A DNA stretch of 46,321 nt, taken from contig NZ_JAAGPR010000049.1 of NCBI RefSeq assembly GCF_017104965.1, forward strand, positions 1 through 46,321, written 5' to 3'. The notes under the pieces were generated by a model. That model searched no databases. It worked only from the letters and a program-made list of their open reading frames with translations, and was not told where the DNA came from. Positions within the stretch are counted from its first letter, which is position 1. Each line of letters begins with the position of its first letter. Source of the stretch: Paraburkholderia sp. Ac-20340. Its GTDB lineage: Bacteria > Pseudomonadota > Gammaproteobacteria > Burkholderiales > Burkholderiaceae. The position numbers and the translations under genes were made by a program. Below are positions 8,679-18,098 of the stretch, one piece after another.

Positions 8679-11600
8679 ATGTGGATCGTTAATCTCGCGC
8701 TGAAGCGGCCATACACGTTCATCGTGATGGCCATCATGATCGTGCTGGCCACGCCGTTCGTGCTGATGTCGATGGCCACCGATGTGCTGCCGAACATCAA
8801 TATTCCGGTCATCAGCATCATCTGGTCGTACACGGGCTTTTCCGCGCAGGACATGGCCCAGCGCATCACCTCGGTCAACGAGCGCAGCCTCACGACCACG
8901 GTGAGCAATATCGAGCACATCGAATCGCAGTCGCTGCCCGGCATCGCCATCATCAAGCTATTTCTGCAACCGGGTGCGAGCCTGCAAACGGCGATCGCGC
9001 AGGCCGTGGCTTCCGAGCAGGCGCAGGTCAAACAGATGCCGCCGGGCGCGACGCCGCCGCTGGTGATCAGCTATTCGGCTTCGAGTATTCCGGTCATTCA
9101 GCTCGGGCTGTCGAGCAAGTCGATGAGCGAACAGGCGCTCGCCGATATCGCCATGAATTTTCTGCGCCCGCAACTCATTACGATTCCGGGCGCGCAGGTG
9201 CCTTATCCGTATGGCGGCAAAACGCGGGTGATTTCCGTCGATATCGACACGCGCTCGCTCATTTCCAAAGGCCTTACGCCAGCGGATATCGTCAACGCGG
9301 TGAGCGCGCAGAATCTGATTCTGCCGACCGGCACGGCCAAACTCGGCCAGACCGAATATCGCGTGGACACCAATGCGTCGCCCGACACGATCGCGGGCCT
9401 CAATCGCATTCCCGTGCAGACGGTGAATGGCGCGACGACTTATCTCGGCGACGTCGCGCATGTGCGCGACGGCTTTACGCCGCAAACCAATATCGTGCGT
9501 CAGGATGGCCAGCGCGGCGTGCTGATGTCGATCCTCAAGAGCGGCGATGCATCGACGCTGCAAGTCGTCGGCAAGCTCAAAAGCCTGCTGCCGCAAGTGC
9601 GCAACACCTTGCCTGCGGATCTGGTGATCCAGCCGCTGTTCGACCAGTCGATTTTCGTATCGGCGGCCGTGCAGGGCGTGGTGCGCGAAGCGCTGATCGC
9701 GGCCGCGCTGACCGCCGCGATGATCCTGCTGTTCCTCGGCAACTGGCGCAGCACACTCATTATTGCGGTATCGATTCCCCTGTCGATTCTGGCGTCGATC
9801 ATCGCGCTGTTCGCATTGGGCGAAACCATCAACATCATGACGCTCGGCGGCCTCGCGCTCGCCGTGGGTATTCTTGTTGACGACGCAACGGTCACGATCG
9901 AAAACATCGAACGGCATCTTCATTTAGGCGCGAAACTGCACGAAGGCATTCTCGAAGGCGCTGGTGAAATCGCCGTGCCGGCACTGGTTTCCACGCTTTG
10001 CATCTGTATCGTCTTCGTGCCGATGTTCTTTCTCACGGGCGTGGCGCGCTTCCTGTTCGTGCCGCTCGCGGAAGCCGTGGTGTTCGCGATGATCGCCTCG
10101 TACATTCTTTCGCGCACGCTGGTGCCGACGCTTGCGATGCTGCTGTTCGAAGGCCACGATCCTTCTGCGCATGCGCAGAAGGGTGCACGCGCGTCGATGT
10201 TCGCGCGCGTGCACGAGCGTTTCAATCATGGTTTCGAGCGCGTGCGTGCGAATTACATCGCGCTACTGAGCGTTCTGCTCGCACGGCGGCGCTTCTTTGG
10301 CGTGTCGTTTTTGTCGTTCTGTCTGCTTTCGCTGGGCCTCGTGTTTTTCCTCGGCCGCGACTTTTTCCCAACCGTCGATGCGGGCAATATCCGCCTGCAT
10401 ATGCGCGCGCCGACGGGTTATCGCATCGAAGAAACCGCACGTCTCGCCGATGAAGTCGAACGCACCATCCGCACGGTCGTGCCCGCCGATCAACTCGCCA
10501 CCATCGTCGATAATCTGGGCCTGCCGTATAGCGGTATCAATCTTTCGTACAGCAACGCGGGCACGATGGGCACGCTCGACGGCGAAATCCAGATCGCGCT
10601 CAAGCCCGAGCACGATCCTTCGCACGTCTATATCGACAAACTGCGCACCTTGCTGCCGCAGCGTTTTCCGGGCGTCGAATTTTTCTTCCAGCCCGCCGAC
10701 ATCATCACGCAGATTCTGAACTTCGGTCAGCCTGCGGCGATCGACGTGCAGGTGGTGGGATCGGATCTGCACAAGAATATGGCGATCGCAAGCGCGCTGC
10801 TCAAGCAGGTGCGCCAGTTGCCGGGCGCGGTCGATGCGCACATCGAACAGCGTAACGACGAACCGGGATTGATGCTCGCGATGGACCGCACGCGCATGCA
10901 GCAACTCAATTTGAGCCCGCAAAACGTGGCGCAGGATGTGCTGATCGCGCTTTCGGGCAGCTCGCAGACCTCGCCGGCGTTCTGGGTGAGCCCGCAGAAT
11001 GGCGTGGAATATCCGCTTGCCGTGCAAACGCCGCAATACCGCGAAACGTCGATCAACGAAGTGATGGGCACGCCGGTTTCAGCGCATGTGGGCAACGCCG
11101 CCGCGCCGTTGCAACTCGTGAGCAATCTCGTGCAACTCAAACCGCACGACGGCCCGGCGATCGTCACGCACTACAACATTCGGCCTGTGATCGACGTGCT
11201 CGTCAGCGTGGAGGGCAGCGATCTTGGCGCGGTGGGCGCGCATATCGACGACCTTATCAAGAGCATGCAGGCGCACGCGCCGCGCGGCACCATGATTACG
11301 ATGCGCGGCCAGATCGACACCATGCGTTCCTCGTTTATCGGTCTGGGTGCGGGGATTGCGGTGGCGATCGTGCTGGTCTATCTGCTGATCGTGGTGAACT
11401 TCCAGTCGTGGGCCGACCCGCTCATTATCATCAGTGCCTTGCCGGCTGCCCTTGCGGGCATCGCGTGGATGCTGTTCATCACCGGCACGCATCTGAGCGT
11501 GCCCGCATTGACGGGCGCGATCATGACCGTGGGCGTGGCGACCGCAAACAGTATTCTGGTGGTCTCGTTCGCGCGCCAGCGTCTTTCGGCGGGCGCAACG

Positions 11601-11876
11601 CCGCTGGCAGCCGCGCTCGAAGCGGGCGCGACGCGTATCCGGCCCGTGTTGATGACCGCGTTCGCCATGATGATCGGCATGGTGCCGATGGCGCTGGGTC
11701 TGGGCGAAGGCGCGGAACAGAATGCACCGCTCGGCCGCGCGGTGATCGGCGGTCTGCTGTTTGCGACTGTCTCCACGCTTTTATTCGTACCCCTGATGTT
11801 TGCAACGGTGCACTCGCGCCTTGCCCACCGCGCCGAAACGAAACGCGCGCGCGCCGCGCAGCGTCGTGCCGATTGA
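8679..11876 (+). CDS. RND efflux pump, inner-membrane permease subunit
   Basis: A 1065-residue RND permease of the AcrB/MexB-like superfamily, the proton-driven part of a tripartite pump. The N-terminus MWIVNLALKRPYTFIVMAIM is typical. The proton-relay helix 4 carries Asp401-Asp402 in GILVDDATVTIENIERH, as in multidrug (HAE-type) pumps rather than the DGA of heavy-metal (HME) pumps. Helices cluster at about 335-480 and 855-1040, with two large periplasmic loops, the duplicated RND plan. Length is normal. The fusion protein gene starts 19 bases later and the outer-membrane factor follows, so the whole pump is encoded together. The order permease, fusion protein, outer-membrane factor differs from the common mexAB-oprM order. 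The substrate is unknown. Confidence 0.95.
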   Translation: MWIVNLALKRPYTFIVMAIMIVLATPFVLMSMATDVLPNINIPVISIIWSYTGFSAQDMAQRITSVNERSLTTTVSNIEHIESQSLPGIAIIKLFLQPGASLQTAIAQAVASEQAQVKQMPPGATPPLVISYSASSIPVIQLGLSSKSMSEQALADIAMNFLRPQLITIPGAQVPYPYGGKTRVISVDIDTRSLISKGLTPADIVNAVSAQNLILPTGTAKLGQTEYRVDTNASPDTIAGLNRIPVQTVNGATTYLGDVAHVRDGFTPQTNIVRQDGQRGVLMSILKSGDASTLQVVGKLKSLLPQVRNTLPADLVIQPLFDQSIFVSAAVQGVVREALIAAALTAAMILLFLGNWRSTLIIAVSIPLSILASIIALFALGETINIMTLGGLALAVGILVDDATVTIENIERHLHLGAKLHEGILEGAGEIAVPALVSTLCICIVFVPMFFLTGVARFLFVPLAEAVVFAMIASYILSRTLVPTLAMLLFEGHDPSAHAQKGARASMFARVHERFNHGFERVRANYIALLSVLLARRRFFGVSFLSFCLLSLGLVFFLGRDFFPTVDAGNIRLHMRAPTGYRIEETARLADEVERTIRTVVPADQLATIVDNLGLPYSGINLSYSNAGTMGTLDGEIQIALKPEHDPSHVYIDKLRTLLPQRFPGVEFFFQPADIITQILNFGQPAAIDVQVVGSDLHKNMAIASALLKQVRQLPGAVDAHIEQRNDEPGLMLAMDRTRMQQLNLSPQNVAQDVLIALSGSSQTSPAFWVSPQNGVEYPLAVQTPQYRETSINEVMGTPVSAHVGNAAAPLQLVSNLVQLKPHDGPAIVTHYNIRPVIDVLVSVEGSDLGAVGAHIDDLIKSMQAHAPRGTMITMRGQIDTMRSSFIGLGAGIAVAIVLVYLLIVVNFQSWADPLIIISALPAALAGIAWMLFITGTHLSVPALTGAIMTVGVATANSILVVSFARQRLSAGATPLAAALEAGATRIRPVLMTAFAMMIGMVPMALGLGEGAEQNAPLGRAVIGGLLFATVSTLLFVPLMFATVHSRLAHRAETKRARAAQRRAD

Positions 11877-11895
11877 TCTTTCCGATGCCGAAGAC

Positions 11896-13134
11896 ATGAA
11901 CGAACCTCACCACCATTCTTCTCTCGACATCTCCGTGAGCGGCGAGCAGGGCCTGGATCTGCCCGCGCGCGCTCAGGCGGGACGGCGTGCACGCCTCGCG
12001 GTAATCGTCGTGGCCTTGCTGCTGGCGGCGGGCGCGGCGCGCACGATCGTGTCGAACGTGCTCAATGCCCACCATCTCGCCGATGTCACCAGCCAGAACG
12101 CGAAGCAGTACGTGAGCGTCGTGCAGCCCACGCCCGCAGGCGCGGACGGCCGCATCGTGCTGCCCGGCACGCTGCGCGGCTACGTGGAAGCGCCGATCTA
12201 TTCGCGCGCGACCGGCTACGTGCTCAAGTGGTACGCGGATATTGGCGCGCATGTGCAGCAAGGCCAGTTGCTCGCCGATATCGACACGCCCGAAATCGAT
12301 CAGGAACTCGCGCAGGCTCAGGCGCAACGCGATCAGTCGGCATCGACGCTCGCGCTCGCCAAGACTTCGTTCGACCGCGCGCAGCAATTGCGGCAACGCG
12401 ACGCCGTTTCGCAACAGGAACTCGACGACCGGCAGGGCGCGTACAACCAGGACGTGGCGAATCTCGCTGCCGCCGACGCCAACGTGCGCCGCCTGCAGCA
12501 GACCCGATCGTTCCAGCATATCGTCGCGCCGATCACGGGCGTAATTACGCAGCGTAACGTCGATATCGGCGATCTCGTGAATGCGGGCAATGGCGGCGCG
12601 GGGCGTGCGCTGTTTGCGATTGCCCAGTCCGATCCGCTGCGGCTCTATCTGGACGTGCCGCAGACCTACGCACCGCAAGTAGCGGTGGGCCAGCACGTGA
12701 GCGTGAGCGAGCAGGAATTGCCCGGCGTGACGTTCGACGGCACGGTCACGCGCACCGCGCAGGCGATCAATGTGGCCACGCGCACGCTGCAGGTGGAAAT
12801 TGCGCTGCCCAATCACGACGGAAAACTGCTGCCCGGAGCCTATGTGCAGGCCGCGCTGCAAACCGATTCGCACGGACTCCTGACGGTTCCCGGCAACACG
12901 CTGTTGTTCCGTTCGGAAGGGCCGCGCCTGGCCGTGGTGGATGCGCAAGGCAAGATCAAGCTCAAACCCGTGGAAATCGCGCAGGATCAGGGCCAGACGC
13001 TGGAAATCAGCCGCGGGCTCGATGCGGGCGATCGCGTCGTGCTCAATCCCAGCGATTCGATCGCCGATGGCGATTCCGTCGTCGTGGTCGCGCCGCAAAA
13101 GGGCGCGGCTTCTACGCCGCGAGGAACGACGTGA
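11896..13134 (+). CDS. RND efflux pump, periplasmic membrane fusion protein
   Basis: A 412-residue HlyD/AcrA-type adaptor linking the permease to the outer-membrane channel. A single hydrophobic anchor (about residues 34-50) follows a short cytoplasmic tail, with no lipobox, so it is membrane-anchored rather than a lipoprotein. The beta-barrel and lipoyl halves are recognisable: GYVLKWYADIGAHVQQGQLL near residue 110, and the matching IVAPITGVITQRNVDIGDLV near residue 212, on either side of an alpha-helical hairpin (about 132-200). The start ATG 11896 gives a sensible N-terminus; upstream codons overlap the permease. Its stop overlaps the start of the outer-membrane factor gene, so translation is probably coupled. 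Confidence 0.93.
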   Translation: MNEPHHHSSLDISVSGEQGLDLPARAQAGRRARLAVIVVALLLAAGAARTIVSNVLNAHHLADVTSQNAKQYVSVVQPTPAGADGRIVLPGTLRGYVEAPIYSRATGYVLKWYADIGAHVQQGQLLADIDTPEIDQELAQAQAQRDQSASTLALAKTSFDRAQQLRQRDAVSQQELDDRQGAYNQDVANLAAADANVRRLQQTRSFQHIVAPITGVITQRNVDIGDLVNAGNGGAGRALFAIAQSDPLRLYLDVPQTYAPQVAVGQHVSVSEQELPGVTFDGTVTRTAQAINVATRTLQVEIALPNHDGKLLPGAYVQAALQTDSHGLLTVPGNTLLFRSEGPRLAVVDAQGKIKLKPVEIAQDQGQTLEISRGLDAGDRVVLNPSDSIADGDSVVVVAPQKGAASTPRGTT

Positions 13135-14678
13135 TGACCGTGCGTTTTTCGTTGCCAGCCGCGCGCGCAATGCTGTTTGCAGGCGCAGTGGCGAGTCTCG
13201 CCGCCTGCACGGTCGGCCCCGATTATCGCGCGCCGCAAACGGCCAGCCCGGCCGCATGGCAGGTCGATCCCGCCGATGCCTACTGGCACGCGGCGCAGCC
13301 TTCGCATGCGCCGCTCGATCCGCAATGGTGGACCGTGTTCGGCAATCAGGAGCTTGACGGGCTGGAAAACGCGGCGCTGGCGGAAAACCAGACGCTGCGT
13401 GTGGCCGTCGCGCACTACGCTCAGGCGCGCTCGACGCTTGCCTCGGTGTCCTCGCAACAGTCGCCGCAGGTGTCGCTCGACGGCAGCCTTGCGCGCGAGC
13501 GCATCTCCGCGAACCGCCCGCAGACGAGCTATGTGACGCAGAATATGTCGACGGTGCAGAACGACATCAAGGTCGGGCCGACCATCAGCTACGAACTAGA
13601 TCTGTTCGGGCGCATCCGGCGCATGGTGGAATCGGCGCAAGCGTCCGCGCAGGAAGCGGGCGACGATCTCGCCAACGCGCGCCTCGTGCTCACGGCTGAA
13701 CTGGCCACCGATTATTTCGCGCTGCGCGAACTCGACGATGAAATCGACGTGGTGAACCGCTCGATCGCGCTGCAACAGAAGGCGCTCGACTTCGTCAACG
13801 CGCAGCACGATCTGGGCGCGGTGTCGGGCCTCACGCTCCTGCAGCAGAAGGCGCAACTGGACGCCACGAAAACGCAGGTGCATCTGCTGGAAAACCAGCG
13901 TCAGCAGGACGAACACGCCATTGCCGTGCTGGTCGGCAAGCCTGCGCCGGCATTCGCGCTCGCACCCAGGGTCACGCCCTTGCCCACGCCCGCGTTGCCG
14001 ACCGGCTTGCCGAGCGAGTTGCTGCAGCGCCGCCCGGATGTGGCGTCGGCCGAGCGCGCGATGGCGGCAGCCAACGCGCAGATCGGCGTGGCGCGTTCCG
14101 CGTACTTTCCCGACATCACGCTCTCGCCGACGCTGGGCTGGGAAGCGACCAGCTTCGGCAGCCTGTTTACCGCGTCGAGCCTGCTATGGTCGCTCGGCGC
14201 GAGTGCGGGCGAGGTGCTGTTCGACGGCGGCAAGCGCGCGGCCGGCGTGGATTACGCGCAGGCGGGTTACGAATCGGCGCAGGCGTCGTATCGGCAGACC
14301 GTGCTCACGGCCTTCCAGGAGGTGCAGAATGCGGTGACGGGGCTTTCCGTGCTCGAACGCGCGTCGACGGACGGCCAGGCTGCGGTGGACGACGCGCGCC
14401 AATCGTTCGATCTCGCCAACGACCGCTATCAGGGCGGTCTGGTCGCCTTCATCGACGTGCTCAACGCCGAGCAGCAATTGCTTGCCAGCGAGCGCCAGGA
14501 GGTGCAGATTCACGGACAGCAGGCCGCCACGGTGGTATATCTGGCAAAGGCGCTGGGCGGCGGCTGGAGCGCGGACGAACGCGCGCTCGCCTGTAGCATG
14601 GGCACCTGCCGCGAAGTGCCGGCAGGCGGCGCGCAAGATCCGCAAAATTCGCAGAACGTCGCGCCCGGACGAGGCTGA
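13134..14678 (+). CDS. RND efflux pump, outer-membrane factor lipoprotein (OprM/NodT family)
   Basis: A 514-residue outer-membrane channel of the OprM/NodT family. A signal peptide ends in the lipobox LAAC with Cys25, followed by TVGPDYRAP, the family's typical start, so the protein is lipidated. Two repeated helical/OEP halves are visible (about 75-265 and 290-480). The second contains LLQRRPDVASAERAMAAANAQIGVARSAYFPDI, here given only for its position near residue 297. The ATG at 13134 shares its first base with the fusion protein's stop (TGATG), with GAGGA upstream; a GTG three bases earlier is equally possible. It completes the tripartite pump encoded from 8679. A 60-bp gap separates it from the response regulator gene. 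Confidence 0.94.
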   Translation: MTVRFSLPAARAMLFAGAVASLAACTVGPDYRAPQTASPAAWQVDPADAYWHAAQPSHAPLDPQWWTVFGNQELDGLENAALAENQTLRVAVAHYAQARSTLASVSSQQSPQVSLDGSLARERISANRPQTSYVTQNMSTVQNDIKVGPTISYELDLFGRIRRMVESAQASAQEAGDDLANARLVLTAELATDYFALRELDDEIDVVNRSIALQQKALDFVNAQHDLGAVSGLTLLQQKAQLDATKTQVHLLENQRQQDEHAIAVLVGKPAPAFALAPRVTPLPTPALPTGLPSELLQRRPDVASAERAMAAANAQIGVARSAYFPDITLSPTLGWEATSFGSLFTASSLLWSLGASAGEVLFDGGKRAAGVDYAQAGYESAQASYRQTVLTAFQEVQNAVTGLSVLERASTDGQAAVDDARQSFDLANDRYQGGLVAFIDVLNAEQQLLASERQEVQIHGQQAATVVYLAKALGGGWSADERALACSMGTCREVPAGGAQDPQNSQNVAPGRG

Positions 14679-14738
14679 CGGCAACACAAATACGATTCGA
14701 CGCGGCCCACGAGGCCGCGCGCGAAGTGGAGGGCAAGC

Positions 14739-15428
14739 ATGAAAGTACTGGTTATCGAAGATGAACGCAAAGTCGTGGACTATCTGCGCAGCGGCTTGAG
14801 CGAGCAGGGCTGGATCGTCGATGTGGCGATGGACGGCGAAGAGGGCGCGTGGATGGCCACCGAATACGATTTCGATGTCATCGTGCTCGACGTGATGTTG
14901 CCGAAGCTCGACGGCTTCGGCGTGCTGCGCGCGGTGCGCGCGAAAAAGGAAACGCCGGTCATCATGCTGACCGCGCGCGATCGCGTGGACGATCGTGTCC
15001 ATGGTCTGCGCGATGGCGCCGACGACTATCTGACCAAACCGTTTTCGTTTCTCGAACTGGTCGAGCGTTTGCGTGCGCTGACGCGTCGCGCACGCGCACA
15101 GGAATCGACGCTGATATCCGTGGGCGATCTGCAGGTGGATCTGATCAGCCGCCGCGCCACGCGCGATGGTGTGCGCCTCGATCTCACGGCCAAGGAGTTC
15201 CAGTTGCTTTCGGTGCTGGCGCGGCGGCGCGGCGAGATTCTGTCGAAGACGCTCATCACCGAACTGGTCTGGGATGTGAACTTCGAAAGCAACGCCAACG
15301 TGGTCGAAACCGCCATCAAACGCCTGCGCGCGAAACTCGACGGTCCGCATGCGGCCAAGCTGCTGCACACGATTCGCGGCATGGGCTACGTGCTCGAAGT
15401 GCGCGAAGACGGGGGCGCGCTGTCATGA
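14739..15428 (+). CDS. OmpR-family response regulator
   Basis: A 229-residue two-component response regulator. The receiver domain (about 1-115) has the acidic pair Glu7-Asp8, the phosphorylation site Asp51 in IVLDVMLPKLDG, the Thr in MLTARD, and Lys100 in LTKPF. The winged-helix DNA-binding domain (about 130-225) has DLTAKEFQLLSVLARRRGEILS and ETAIKRLRAKLD. The sequence is closest in feel to the metal-type regulators IrlR/CzcR/CopR. It follows the pump genes in the same direction and overlaps the sensor kinase gene by four bases (ATGA), so the two are co-translated. The natural inference is that it controls the pump operon. Confidence 0.93.
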   Translation: MKVLVIEDERKVVDYLRSGLSEQGWIVDVAMDGEEGAWMATEYDFDVIVLDVMLPKLDGFGVLRAVRAKKETPVIMLTARDRVDDRVHGLRDGADDYLTKPFSFLELVERLRALTRRARAQESTLISVGDLQVDLISRRATRDGVRLDLTAKEFQLLSVLARRRGEILSKTLITELVWDVNFESNANVVETAIKRLRAKLDGPHAAKLLHTIRGMGYVLEVREDGGALS

Positions 15429-16873
15429 AGCGCTCGATTTCGCTGCGGCTTTCGGCGATGTTCGCAGCGGTGTCGCTGGTCGTCTTCACGCTGACCGGCA
15501 CGGGACTTTTTCTGCTGATGCAAGGGCAGCTTTTCAACGAGCTGCGCGAGACGCTCGACACGCGCGCGCGTATCGCCAGCCTGATCGTTTCGCACGCGCC
15601 CGACGTGAAGAAGTGGGCCTTCGTGCAGGAAAAGCTGCGCGATCTTTCGCCCGCCGATAGCCGCATGCACTACTACGTCGAAGGCCCCGATCCGCGCTTT
15701 CGCTTTGGCGCGCCGGTGGCGGGCACGGTCACGGGCGACGTTGGCCCGAACCATCAACTCGTGCGCCCGCCTGGCTGCAATTACGACGTGATCGTCACGA
15801 GCATCGTCGTGCCCGCGAGCGGCGATCGCCCCGAAGTGAAGCTGGTGGTGTCGAGCGATTGCGTGCGTACCGAAAGCATGTTGCGGCGCTTTGGCATCGC
15901 GCTGGGCGTGCTGATTGCGTTGTCCACGATTGCGGTTGCGTTGCTGAGCCGCGCGGTCACGCGCTTCGGTCTTGCGCCGCTCACGCGGCTGTCGCGCGAG
16001 GCGACGCAACTGAGTCCGTCGAACCGGCGTCAGCGTTTGCATTCGGGCGAATTGCCCGAGGAATTGCATGAACTCGCAACGTCGTTTAACGGCGCATTGG
16101 AGCGGCTCGATAAAGCCTATGAACGCCTCGAATCGTTCAATGCCGATGTCGCGCACGAATTGCGCACGCCGGTGAGCATTCTGATCGGCCAGACGCAGGT
16201 GGCGCTCACGCGCGATCGCTCGGTCGAACAGTTGCAACAGACGCTGCAATCGAATCTTGAGGAATTCGAACGATTGCGCGTGATCGTCAACGACATGCTG
16301 TTCCTCTCGCGCAGCGATCGCGGCGAGCGCGCAACGGAGCTGGCGGAAGTGTCGTTACGCGGCGAAGTCGAGCGCATGCTGGAGTTTCTGGAAATGCCGC
16401 TCGAAGAAGCGCAATTGAATGTGGACGTGCAAGGCGATGCGCGCGCGTGGGTCAATACTTCGCTGATTGGCCGTGCGGTGAGCAATCTGTTTGTGAATGC
16501 GATCCAGCATTCGTCGCCGGGTACGGTTTTACAGGCCACGATTGCGCCGCAGGACGGCCACGTGGAAATCGCCGTATCGAATCCTGGCGAGCCACTCGAT
16601 CCCGATGTGCGCGAGCATATCTTCGACCGTTTTTATCGTATTCAGGAAGCGCGTTCGAACAGCCACGAAAACCACGGGCTAGGGCTTTCCATCGTCAAGG
16701 CCGTGGCTGAAATGCATGGCGGCACGGTGTTCGTGCGCAGTGCCAACGGCATCAATACGTTTGGTTTTTCCGTGGCGGCGCAGGGCGGTTCGGCTGCGAG
16801 CGCGAACGAGCCGGTCGTCCCCGATCTGCCGCGTCAAGGGCGTGCCGGTTTGCCGATGCACGTTTCGTCGTAG
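15425..16873 (+). CDS. Two-component sensor histidine kinase
   Basis: A 482-residue membrane sensor kinase. Two membrane segments (about 12-34 and 154-176) flank a periplasmic sensor domain of about 120 residues that contains two cysteines (118 and 146). A HAMP-like linker leads to the H-box, with His244 in FNADVAHELRTPVSILIGQT. The ATPase part has the N-box NLFVNAIQHSSPG and the G-box HENHGLGLSIVKAVAEMHGG. The domain order resembles heavy-metal sensors of the CusS/IrlS class. The ATG at 15425 overlaps the regulator's stop (ATGA). The frame is open further upstream but there it lies out of frame over the regulator gene. The signal sensed is unknown; a metal ion or an efflux substrate is possible. 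Confidence 0.92.
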   Translation: MKRSISLRLSAMFAAVSLVVFTLTGTGLFLLMQGQLFNELRETLDTRARIASLIVSHAPDVKKWAFVQEKLRDLSPADSRMHYYVEGPDPRFRFGAPVAGTVTGDVGPNHQLVRPPGCNYDVIVTSIVVPASGDRPEVKLVVSSDCVRTESMLRRFGIALGVLIALSTIAVALLSRAVTRFGLAPLTRLSREATQLSPSNRRQRLHSGELPEELHELATSFNGALERLDKAYERLESFNADVAHELRTPVSILIGQTQVALTRDRSVEQLQQTLQSNLEEFERLRVIVNDMLFLSRSDRGERATELAEVSLRGEVERMLEFLEMPLEEAQLNVDVQGDARAWVNTSLIGRAVSNLFVNAIQHSSPGTVLQATIAPQDGHVEIAVSNPGEPLDPDVREHIFDRFYRIQEARSNSHENHGLGLSIVKAVAEMHGGTVFVRSANGINTFGFSVAAQGGSAASANEPVVPDLPRQGRAGLPMHVSS

Positions 16874-16882
16874 ACGGCCGCG

Positions 16883-17980
16883 TTACACGGGATCGTCGTC
16901 GGGATCGGGCGCGGCCGCGCCGTCGCCGTGCTGGTGTTGATCGCGCCGCAGCAGATCCCAGCAACTGATAAACAGCGCGGCAATCAGCGGCCCGATCACA
17001 AAGCCGTTGATGCCGATAAGCGAAATGCCGCCGAGGGTGGAAATCAGCACGACCCAGTCGGGCAGGCGCGTGTCCTTGCCCACCAGCACGGGCCGCAGCA
17101 CGTTATCGACGGTGCCGATCACCAGCGTTCCAAACAGCGCCAGGCCGATGCCTTTCACGAGCGCGCCCGTCGACAGGAAATAGATCGCCACGGGCAGCCA
17201 CACGAGCGCCGCGCCCACGGCGGGCAGCAGCGATAGCAGCATCATTACGAAACCCCACAGCAGCGCGCCCTGAATGCCGAGCACCCAGAGCGCAATGCCG
17301 CCGAGCGTGCCCTGCACGACGGCCACGACCACATTGCCTTTTACCGTCGCGCGAATCACCGTGGTGAACTTGCGGATCAAATGCTGCTTGTGGGTTTCGT
17401 CGAGCGGAATCGCATCGCGAATCAGACGCGAGATTTCGCGGCCGTCGCGCACGAGAAAGAAGAACAGATACAGCATCACGCAGAAGCTCACCACAAACTG
17501 CACGGTGTTCTGGCCAAGACTGAGCGCGCGCGTCGCGACGAACTGGCTGATCTGCGCCGCGCCCGCCGAAAGACGTTGCTGCAGGCCGGGCAGATCCATC
17601 AGGTCGTAACGCGCGAGCACGTTCTGGATCGATTGCGGCAGCGCATGCACGATCTGGCTGAAAAACGCGCCGAAGTCGAGCGTTCCTGAGCGCACCTGCG
17701 CGTAGGCGTAACCCACTTGCTGGATCAACGTACCCGCGACCAGTGTGAGCGGGAAGATCACGATCACCAGACAGATCGTGAGCGTGATGAATGCGGCCAG
17801 CGTATGCCGCCGCCCGAGTCGCGCGACGATGCGGCGCTGCACGGGTTGAAAGATCAGCGCGAGTATTGCGCCCCACAGCACGGTGCTGAAAAACGGTGCG
17901 AGCACGAAACACAATGCGATGGAGACAACGAAGAGCAGCAGATAAAACGCGGTTTGATGGAGATGCTTGTTGCCGTCCAT
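16883..17980 (-). CDS. AI-2E/PerM-family membrane transporter
   Basis: A 365-residue polytopic membrane protein of the AI-2E transporter family (UPF0118, YdiK/PerM/TqsA type). About eight hydrophobic segments can be counted, the first at residues 10-50. The central soluble region (about 95-150) and the C-terminal GGISLIGINGFVIGPLIAALFISCWDLL (near 330, quoted in part) are typical of the family. Members have been linked to export of autoinducer-2 or to Na+/H+ exchange, so a specific substrate cannot be assigned. It converges on the sensor kinase gene with a gap of only nine bases, and no terminator is visible between them. Confidence 0.88.
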   Translation of the reverse strand: MDGNKHLHQTAFYLLLFVVSIALCFVLAPFFSTVLWGAILALIFQPVQRRIVARLGRRHTLAAFITLTICLVIVIFPLTLVAGTLIQQVGYAYAQVRSGTLDFGAFFSQIVHALPQSIQNVLARYDLMDLPGLQQRLSAGAAQISQFVATRALSLGQNTVQFVVSFCVMLYLFFFLVRDGREISRLIRDAIPLDETHKQHLIRKFTTVIRATVKGNVVVAVVQGTLGGIALWVLGIQGALLWGFVMMLLSLLPAVGAALVWLPVAIYFLSTGALVKGIGLALFGTLVIGTVDNVLRPVLVGKDTRLPDWVVLISTLGGISLIGINGFVIGPLIAALFISCWDLLRRDQHQHGDGAAAPDPDDDPV

Positions 17981-18098
17981 GAGCGATGGATTCCTGTGGT
18001 TCCGGGCAGGGACTGATCAGATCATCATAGCGGCTTTGCGTGCACGTTCATGCAAGGGCGTGTATTCGATGCGCGCGCAACCCGTTGAGGAGCGGCGT

